Below the pieces are notes generated by a model. That model ran no database searches. It saw only the letters and a program-made list of their open reading frames with translations, and had not been told where the DNA came from. The position numbers were made by a program, and so were the translations under genes. From the NCBI RefSeq assembly GCF_001942345.1, contig NZ_MKKI01000011.1:186001-250000 (forward strand): 64,000 bases of DNA. The letters are read 5' to 3'. This document shows, piece after piece, positions 57,569 through 64,000 of this stretch (within the stretch, counting starts at the first letter, position 1; every line of letters begins with the position of its first letter). The DNA is from Corynebacterium sp. CNJ-954 (GTDB lineage: Bacteria > Actinomycetota > Actinomycetes > Mycobacteriales > Mycobacteriaceae).

Positions 57569-58132
57569 ATGACCAACGAACGCGAATGGTTCACCTCCGC
57601 CGCCGGCCGACGTGTCACCGCCACTGACATCAGCGAGTACCTAGGCATCAGCAGAAGGACGGCCACGAACCGCCTGAATGACGGCCTATCCGCAGACGAC
57701 ATCATCGTTGTCGCGAGGAAACTCGGCGTCTCCCCGGTAGACGCACTCGTCGAGCTCGGCCAGCTCTCCTATGACGAGGTGTTCTCGTTCCTCGACCAGG
57801 ACGGGACACTGCTGGCTAGCGCAAGCCCCGCACAGTTGGTCAGGCAACTAGCCGAAGACACACTCCCCCTGTCTGACCGAATCGAACTTGGAGCCGCAGC
57901 AAAGGCCAAGGCTGATCGGCGAGATGAGCTCGCGGAACGTCGTGCCAAGAAGAGCCAAGGGTCCCCCCAAGGTTTTGGCGGCGAACAGGAACTATCAGAC
58001 GAGTCCACCCCCGATGTCCAGGACGGCGGTTACGATCCACTCCGCCACGTCGCTTACGGCGGAGAAGACGAAGACCAACTCCGCCGCCAGCAGGAAGGAG
58101 ATTGGGAAGATCCAGACCACCCGATTCCATGA
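57569..58132 (+). CDS. CI-like phage repressor
   Basis: 187 residues. HTH: RRVTATDISEYLGISRRTATNRLNDGLSADDIIVVARKLGVSPVDALVELGQLS. The C-terminal part is acidic and Gln/Glu/Asp-rich without the Ser-Lys LexA-type peptidase, so induction is not by RecA-stimulated self-cleavage; the ImmA-like peptidase next door is the likely trigger. Start fixed by the promoter spacing; the open frame further upstream is antisense to ant/cro. Confidence 0.88.
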   Translation: MTNEREWFTSAAGRRVTATDISEYLGISRRTATNRLNDGLSADDIIVVARKLGVSPVDALVELGQLSYDEVFSFLDQDGTLLASASPAQLVRQLAEDTLPLSDRIELGAAAKAKADRRDELAERRAKKSQGSPQGFGGEQELSDESTPDVQDGGYDPLRHVAYGGEDEDQLRRQQEGDWEDPDHPIP

Positions 58133-58499
58133 CCTCGCCATCATCTGCGAGATCATCGACGTCACCACCGACCACCACGAGGGCGGCCCCGCCGGATACT
58201 ACGACCACCAGACAAGAACGATCAGCACCCGGAAAGGCCTGAGCGCAGCACTCTTCCGCTCCACCCTCGCCCACGAGATAGGCCACGCCACCTTCCGAGA
58301 CCACCCCACCACACACGACCACTTCGACCAGAAGCAGGAAATGCGAGCCGACCGCTTCGCCATCCGCCTTCTCTTCGACGACGACGACTTCCAAGCCGCC
58401 TACGACTGGTGCGGACACGACATCCCCGCACTCGCCGAAGAGCTCGAATGCTCTCAGCACCACATAAAGACTTACGTGAGGCTCAAGAGGAGACACTGA
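58014..58499 (+). CDS. ImmA/IrrE-family metallopeptidase
   Basis: Up to 161 residues; catalytic core LAHEIGHATF (HExxH) with the third ligand in EMRADRFAIRLLF. It overlaps the repressor 3' end. ATG 58,014 is the first start; the conserved domain only begins near 58,130, so a later non-ATG start is possible. ImmA-type proteases cleave HTH repressors to induce mobile elements. Confidence 0.85.
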   Translation: MSRTAVTIHSATSLTAEKTKTNSAASRKEIGKIQTTRFHDLAIICEIIDVTTDHHEGGPAGYYDHQTRTISTRKGLSAALFRSTLAHEIGHATFRDHPTTHDHFDQKQEMRADRFAIRLLFDDDDFQAAYDWCGHDIPALAEELECSQHHIKTYVRLKRRH

Positions 58500-58502
58500 C
58501 CC

Positions 58503-59297
58503 ATGGCCCCCCAACACACCTTCCGCCGGACACTGACCATCTCTCCCACAGATGCCTACCAACCGCTCATCGATGGCATCCCCACCATCAAGGACTGCGA
58601 CATCGCAGACCCCGGAAATCCGATTATCGTCAAACGCAAGCGAAACATGCTCGCCAACCGGTGGGCCATGCAAGCAGCAATCACCATCGACGGCCCGGAG
58701 CTTGTGGTCACCATTGACTCGAAGGGCGCGAATCAACCGAAGTTTGCTGAAGAGATCTTCGGCCTACTTCCTGACGGTGCAATTGACGATCATGGACTAG
58801 ATGCCGCGCAGGCGCGCATGGCGAAGTCTGAGCGGGTGTTCTCCCGGCTCGAACTCCACGGGTTGCTCAACGACCTTCGCCACGGAGAGGACGTTTTGAT
58901 GCTCGCCACCGGGCAGATCGACAAGCATGTGGCGATCATTGCCGTGACGACGAAGCGGATCATTGGGAAGGACAAGGGCGCATTCGACTCTGCATCCCGT
59001 GAGATCCTCCCAAAGCATGTTTCATCGATCAGCACGGGATCAAAGCTGACCGGCGAATGGATCAAACTCAGAGTGTCGGGCGAGGCTCTGAAGATCGACT
59101 CTCTGCAGCACGGTCGCGGAGGTCAGATAGCCGAGCACATTCGCAAACTTCGGGACTCCGTTGACGCGCCGACAGACTCAACTACCTCCGCGGGGTCGAG
59201 TGTTGATGATCTGACGAAGCTCGCCGAGCTCCACGCTGCCGGGGTTCTCTCCGACGATGAGTTCACTGCGGCCAAGGCGAAGGCTCTCGGCCTGTAG
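58503..59297 (+). CDS. PH-like domain protein with C-terminal SHOCT
   Basis: 264 residues. Middle region LHGLLNDLRHGEDVLMLATGQIDKHVAIIAVTTKRIIGKDKG is a bacterial PH fold of the YokE/DUF4429 type; the last 30 residues DDLTKLAELHAAGVLSDDEFTAAKAKALG are a SHOCT domain. Typical lysogeny-expressed protein of actinobacterial prophages; may act in exclusion or oligomerise. 3 bp after immA, in the same operon. Confidence 0.85.
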   Translation: MAPQHTFRRTLTISPTDAYQPLIDGIPTIKDCDIADPGNPIIVKRKRNMLANRWAMQAAITIDGPELVVTIDSKGANQPKFAEEIFGLLPDGAIDDHGLDAAQARMAKSERVFSRLELHGLLNDLRHGEDVLMLATGQIDKHVAIIAVTTKRIIGKDKGAFDSASREILPKHVSSISTGSKLTGEWIKLRVSGEALKIDSLQHGRGGQIAEHIRKLRDSVDAPTDSTTSAGSSVDDLTKLAELHAAGVLSDDEFTAAKAKALGL

Positions 59298-59315
59298 ATA
59301 CAGAAGAACGACCTC

Positions 59316-59339
59316 CACCGCCGGACAGGGCGATGAAAG
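59316..59339. repeat. 24-nt hairpin element, copy A
   Basis: CACCGCC-loop-GGGCGATG stem between the SHOCT gene and the first lipoprotein. Copies B (60,164-60,187) and C (61,688-61,711) share the layout; in C the stem changes are compensated (CATCG/CGATG). Confidence 0.55.
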
Positions 59340-59464
59340 TTCAGGCATCGTTGAGCAGTAAGAGGACGCCACAATCGCCTATCATAGTTCCCACCCCTAA
59401 GCACCCGGCGATCACAACACCGCCAATCACCACCCCTCCCCACTCCCAGAGAGAATCCAAGACC

Positions 59465-59985
59465 ATGACCATCAGAAGAACCGCCACAATCGCGCTGCTT
59501 CTTGCCGTCCCCCTTGCACTATCGGCCTGCACAACCGACGACGAGCCCGCCGACAACAGCCAGACCACGGCCACCGCCAGCAGCACTCCATCAGAGACCA
59601 GTGAGGCGGCAGATGACGCCGCCGAATCGGGCAACCCCTCACCGTCGCCGGAGCTGAAATTACTCCTACCAACCTCCGCCCCGCCGAACAATCAGAACAC
59701 GAGCACACCTGCGTCGACATCAGCATCAAAGTCGCCAGCGACGCCGAACCGCTCGACATCCACGGCCTCGCCGCATGGAAGCTCTACGACCCGTCTAACA
59801 CGGCTCGCCTCCAAACAGCAAACGACGACACGCAGCACCTTCCCGACGTCGTCGAACCAGGCCAGGAAGCACAGGGAACCGTGTGCTTCGACAACGCCCC
59901 CGGCACCCCAGGCGGCTATGAGCTCCGGTTCAGGGGAAACATCGATCCCCTGACCAACGAAGCAGTCTGGACCGGAAAGCTGTAA
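59465..59985 (+). CDS. Lipoprotein with DUF4352-like domain, with a frameshift
   Basis: Starts MTIRRTATIALLLAVPLALSACTT, a lipobox signal (LSAC). After a Ser/Thr/Ala linker the first frame becomes low complexity. The other frame reads GQPLTVAGAEITPTNLRPAEQSEHEHTCVDISIK... to LTNEAVWTGKL at 59,985, a DUF4352-like extracellular domain. One extra G near 59,629-59,631 joins ...AAES to GQPLTV. Anchored in the outer leaflet of the inner membrane, it could block superinfecting phage DNA. Confidence 0.75.
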
Positions 59986-60012
59986 GAGGTAGCCGAGGGG
60001 CAAGGCACTCAG

Positions 60013-60141
60013 ATGACTAGGCCCTACAAGAAACCGCCACGTGCTCTCGTCATGCTGATCGCTGCCATTGCCACGATCGTGGCTATACCAGGTGGTTTTT
60101 TCGTAGCACTGATGATCATTTCGCTCGTACTCAAGATCTAA
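60013..60141 (+). CDS. 42-residue membrane peptide
   Basis: Starts MTRPYKKPPRALVMLIAAIA, a basic start, then one membrane helix and a short Gly-Gly-Phe-Phe turn, ending SLVLKI. 27 bp after the lipoprotein stop, in the same direction. Too short for most gene finders. Confidence 0.55.
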   Translation: MTRPYKKPPRALVMLIAAIATIVAIPGGFFVALMIISLVLKI

Positions 60142-60163
60142 CCCCGCGCACGAATACGCCCCT

Positions 60164-60187
60164 CACCGCCGGCCAGGGCGATGAGGG
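60164..60187. repeat. 24-nt hairpin element, copy B
   Basis: 21 of 24 positions match copy A. Lies between the 42-residue peptide and the second lipoprotein, overlapping the upstream part of its leader. Confidence 0.55.
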
Positions 60188-60222
60188 CGAGCACTACCGA
60201 CCATTTAACAAGAAAGATACGG

Positions 60223-60786
60223 ATGAACCCCCGCAGGTCATCAACCCTCGCCGCCGCCATAACGGTGCCCCTTGTCCTTGCCGCATGCGCCGATAGTGAA
60301 CCACCCAGCCCCACGACCTCGACACACGCCACAACAGCCGCTCCACGTCCCACGCTGCCCATGCACATAGGGGAACGAACCCACCACGTGACCGACCGCG
60401 GCGAAGAATACTCCACCATCGAACACATCACAGTCGGCGGCCCCTGCGCGCAATCAAGCGACGTCAACGGCACACTAGAAACACCCGAAGTTGAAGGCAA
60501 GAAGCTCGTCCAGGTGTGGGCCACCAGAGAAGTCGTAAGCCGCAAGCCAAACACGTCATCAACCTGGCATCCCCAATACCTACGCCCAGGCGGCAAACCG
60601 GAACAAGCTACTCTCGCCCCCTGCTACCCACCGGCAGGTTACGAACGATGGTCAACCTACGTACCAGCAGGCGAGAGCGAACAGATCTACGCAGCTCAGT
60701 GGATCCCAGACGACGCAGACAGACTCCTCTTCGGCCGCGACCGCGTAGTACACCTCAACGATACAGAGCCATACCCCGACCTATAA
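60223..60786 (+). CDS. Lipoprotein
   Basis: 187 residues. Signal MNPRRSSTLAAAITVPLVLAACAD (lipobox LAAC), Thr/Pro-rich linker and a domain with paired Cys (VGGPCAQSSDVNG, ATLAPCYPPAGYERW). Second in the lysogenic set. Unknown receptor or exclusion role. Confidence 0.75.
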   Translation: MNPRRSSTLAAAITVPLVLAACADSEPPSPTTSTHATTAAPRPTLPMHIGERTHHVTDRGEEYSTIEHITVGGPCAQSSDVNGTLETPEVEGKKLVQVWATREVVSRKPNTSSTWHPQYLRPGGKPEQATLAPCYPPAGYERWSTYVPAGESEQIYAAQWIPDDADRLLFGRDRVVHLNDTEPYPDL

Positions 60787-60831
60787 CGAAGAAGACCCCT
60801 GCCGATCTTCAGGACCGAAAGCGGCCACAGA

Positions 60832-61218
60832 ATGACATTGCCCGAGCGCTCCGTGAGCGATAAGGACCAAACAACGGATGCAAAGCCGTGGTACAAAACA
60901 CTGCTGCCCTGGAGTCTCATGGGTGGGATCCTCGTCGTAGCGGGCGCAGCTTACGTCGGATACATCATGTTCACGTCAATGACCGAAGGCGAAGCCATCC
61001 GAGCATGCCAGAACAAGATCGATAGCACAGTCACAGTGGCAGAAGATGCCAGTTGGTCGGACGTGGACGTCGAAAAACGAGATGGTGACCTATGGGTCAT
61101 CCAGGGGAAGACAGAGATTACCGACAAGAACAACGAACAACGATCCATTCGTTATCAATGCAAGCTAACCGAACACCTCGAGATGACGTCAACACCGACC
61201 ATCACCAACGTCGACTAG
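60832..61218 (+). CDS. Single-TM protein with Cys-paired exterior domain
   Basis: 128 residues. Cytoplasmic start (TDAKPWYKTLLPWSL), TM GGILVVAGAAYVGYIMFTSM, then about 75 extracellular residues with two Cys (ACQNKIDSTVTV, YQCKLTEHL) that could form a disulfide. Same operon as the lipoproteins. Confidence 0.7.
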   Translation: MTLPERSVSDKDQTTDAKPWYKTLLPWSLMGGILVVAGAAYVGYIMFTSMTEGEAIRACQNKIDSTVTVAEDASWSDVDVEKRDGDLWVIQGKTEITDKNNEQRSIRYQCKLTEHLEMTSTPTITNVD

Positions 61219-61256
61219 GCCAGCGATCCAGAACCCCAAAGAAGAACGGACAGCAG

Positions 61257-61664
61257 ATGAAACTTCGCGTGCTTGCTATCGCCATCATAATCGCTATGCC
61301 AATAGCTCTCGCGAGCTGTGCCGGTAACGACCAAGAAGCCGCGACGACAGGAACCGAGATGAACACCTCTGCTGCCATGCCAGCGCCCGTCATCCTCACT
61401 CCCGAAGAACTCGCCGCAAACAGTCCCATAACAATCGCGATGTACAGACCCCTCGTCATCAACGTGGCCAGCAACCCCGCCTCGTGGACGGAGGGAAGTA
61501 CCGCAGACGACACCATCGCACGCTTCACCCCCGGGCGGGATGACGGATCCGCAACGTTCAACCCCGGGTTCACGCCGCTGAACCTCGGGGGAACGACCGC
61601 CACGATCAAGGACCCAGACACCGGCAAGGAAATCACCTTCGACATCATCGTCGAAGCCGGATAG
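61257..61664 (+). CDS. Lipoprotein
   Basis: 135 residues. Signal MKLRVLAIAIIIAMPIALASCAG (lipobox LASC) and a small beta domain (FNPGFTPLNLGGTTATIKDPDTGKEITFDIIVE). Last lysogenic-conversion gene before int. Confidence 0.72.
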   Translation: MKLRVLAIAIIIAMPIALASCAGNDQEAATTGTEMNTSAAMPAPVILTPEELAANSPITIAMYRPLVINVASNPASWTEGSTADDTIARFTPGRDDGSATFNPGFTPLNLGGTTATIKDPDTGKEITFDIIVEAG

Positions 61665-61687
61665 CAACCACACGTAACTGAGGCCCC

Positions 61688-61711
61688 CATCGTCGGGTAG
61701 GGCGATGAGGG
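61688..61711. repeat. 24-nt hairpin element, copy C
   Basis: CATCG...CGATG stem within a larger GGCCC/GGGCC hairpin (61,682-61,712) between the last lipoprotein and int; may act as terminator. Confidence 0.55.
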
Positions 61712-61763
61712 CCAGTGTCCAACTACTAACGCAAAGCACTATGTCAGACAGGAGAACTATATC

Positions 61764-63017
61764 ATGAGCGTACAGAGGCGGCCTCCCAACGGAGTGAAGC
61801 TGAAGAAGGGCCAACGAGCGAAGTGGGTGGTGCGCTACCGGCCCTACCCCGGCGCCAAGGAACGGTCCAAGACCTTCACCTACGACGAGTACGATGCCCC
61901 CGAAAAAGCAGCGAAGCTATTCGACGCCGACCAGCTGACCAAGATTGCCCAGGGCACGTGGATAGACCCGAACATGCAGAAGATCACCGTCGGCGAGATC
62001 TTCGAGCGGTGGATGTACAGCACGCCCCGCCGGCAGGCGACGATGGACCTGTACGACAACACCCTTCGGCTCCAGCTCCCTCCGATCGCGGACTATCCGG
62101 CGGGCCAGGTAACCACCAAGGATGTCACCGACTGGTACACGGATCTGACGACGTGCCGTACATGGCTGTCGAAGGACGACAAAGGACTATCCCCCGGCAC
62201 TGCACGCGATCAACTCCGCCGACTACGCTCCGCCTACCGGTGGGCCATCGACGAGAGGATTGTCACCCGATCCCCCGTCGTCATCCCGAAACTCGACGAC
62301 GACGATACGGCCGTGCTCACCGAGTCTATCCCCACCATCGGCGAGATCATTCGCGTTATCGACTGCGTCCGTGAGGGTGGCGCCCAGTACACCGAGAGCA
62401 AACGGAAGGGCGCTGAACCGCGCACGTACGCAATGGGCCCCAATGCTGTCGTGGCGGACATGATGGTCACCGCCATGCTCACCGGACTACGCATCAACGA
62501 GATCTGTGGGCTGATCGTTGAGGACGTCAACCTGGACATCGGCGAAATCCGCCTGACCCGACAGATGGATGTGCGTACCCGCAAGCGCGGTCCGTTGAAA
62601 TCGCGTGCCGGCCGGCGAGTCATCCCGATCAGTACAGAGCTGGAGCCGACCCTACGCTGCCTCGTTAACGAGAAAGGCCCCACGGATTGGATATTCCGTG
62701 GGGCCAATGGGAACTCGATGCACTCAAGCCGGGTGGCGGTGTGTGTCTCGCGTGCGGCGAAGCACTGCGGTGCCGAGCGCGTCCACTTCCACTCGCTGCG
62801 GCATTTCTTCGCCAGTTCGCTCATCACCGCGGGTCGACCGATCCAGGATGTCAGCCGGGTGATGGGGCACAGTAGCGCGTCGATGACGCTGGATGTCTAC
62901 ACCCACGTCCTCGACCGGGATGGGTCAGGGATGCGGGATGCGATCTCCAGCGCCATCGGCTGCGGGATGAGTGCGGGATGGCGGCACCTGAAGGCGGTGC
63001 CGGAAACCGGTTCTTAG
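61764..63017 (+). CDS. int: Tyrosine-type phage integrase
   Basis: 417 residues. N-terminal arm-binding part (KKGQRAKWVVRYRPYPGAKERSKTF), core-binding SAM-like helical domain (ITVGEIFERWMYSTP...LSPGTARDQLRRLRSAYRWAI), and catalytic domain with Arg (MLTGLRINEICGL), His-x-x-Arg (HFHSLRHFFASSL), His (MGHSSASMT) and the Tyr nucleophile in LDVYTHVLDR. RBS is weak (CAGGAGAAC). Its 3' end carries an arm-type repeat and stops 10 bp before ilvC, convergent with it. Confidence 0.97.
   Translation: MSVQRRPPNGVKLKKGQRAKWVVRYRPYPGAKERSKTFTYDEYDAPEKAAKLFDADQLTKIAQGTWIDPNMQKITVGEIFERWMYSTPRRQATMDLYDNTLRLQLPPIADYPAGQVTTKDVTDWYTDLTTCRTWLSKDDKGLSPGTARDQLRRLRSAYRWAIDERIVTRSPVVIPKLDDDDTAVLTESIPTIGEIIRVIDCVREGGAQYTESKRKGAEPRTYAMGPNAVVADMMVTAMLTGLRINEICGLIVEDVNLDIGEIRLTRQMDVRTRKRGPLKSRAGRRVIPISTELEPTLRCLVNEKGPTDWIFRGANGNSMHSSRVAVCVSRAAKHCGAERVHFHSLRHFFASSLITAGRPIQDVSRVMGHSSASMTLDVYTHVLDRDGSGMRDAISSAIGCGMSAGWRHLKAVPETGS
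62961..62981. repeat. int arm site: Candidate integrase arm-type site, right copy (within int)
   Basis: Identical 21 bp to 12,067-12,087, two TGCGGGATG nonamers. Here it encodes the CGMSAGW part of the integrase C-terminus, so coding and binding functions overlap. Confidence 0.65.
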
Positions 63018-63026
63018 CAGGTCAGA

Positions 63027-64000
<974 letters not shown>

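Noticed and set aside
60700..61800. Minus-strand frames under the lipoprotein cluster as toxin-antitoxin genes
   Set aside because: No RBS, Cys/Ser-rich shadow composition, no family motifs.

Overview
The window looks like a high-GC Corynebacterium chromosome interrupted by one complete prophage. Host genes flank it: a two-component/ABC cluster, leuB, a GT87-like mannosyltransferase, an MFS/MarR pair, serA, a CitMHS citrate carrier and a CDF zinc exporter on the left (1-11.9 kb), and the 3' part of ilvC on the right (63.0-64.0 kb). The order ilvC - serA - leuB matches the C. glutamicum neighbourhood as I recall it, which supports the genus call. No species can be named from the sequence.

The prophage spans about 11,948 to 63,065 (51.1 kb) and sits inside the 3' end of ilvC. 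The last codons of ilvC occur twice: as the working end of ilvC at 63,027 and as a displaced remnant at 11,935. They share an identical 26-bp core. A tyrosine integrase ends 10 bp from the right copy. A 21-bp direct repeat, each copy made of two nonamers, flanks the core on both sides and looks like integrase arm sites. The original ilvC terminator (11,839-11,874) is now 51 kb away from ilvC.

Layout from right to left. The lysogeny module is mostly on the + strand (57.5-63.0 kb): repressor, ImmA-type peptidase, PH/SHOCT protein, three lipoproteins, two small membrane proteins and integrase. Facing it on the - strand are a Cro-like regulator, an antirepressor and a replication/recombination module (47-57 kb: RecT/Bet, HNH, DnaD-like organiser with a possible internal origin, helicase-loader-like protein, SSB, WhiB, RusA). 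A cargo region follows (39-46.6 kb): a secreted Cys-containing protein plus small membrane protein, an SDR enzyme, a CsbD/LapA/GlsB stress trio, an SRAP protein, a tRNA-Gln and tRNA-like remnants. Next comes a canonical siphovirus late operon on the - strand: HNH, small and large terminase, portal, ClpP-like protease, decoration protein, HK97-type capsid, connectors, major tail, G/GT chaperones, 1,838-aa tape measure, tail tip, fibre, endolysin and holin (38.9 to 14.0 kb). The left end (12.1-13.8 kb) has almost no coding capacity.

That left end is the most unusual part. On the - strand it carries at least six units of about 57-61 or 96-100 nt. Each has a TANNNT -10-like hexamer, a GC-closed stem-loop beginning about 7 nt later, a spacer and a strong GC-rich terminator hairpin. 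I read it as a tandem array of diverged small-RNA genes, next to a 32-codon gene for a strictly amphipathic peptide. I recognise neither. Five phage genes (endolysin, loader, organiser, RecT, one lipoprotein) are each broken by one apparently missing G/C; a one-base correction restores a plausible family-length protein in every case, so assembly error is at least as likely as decay.
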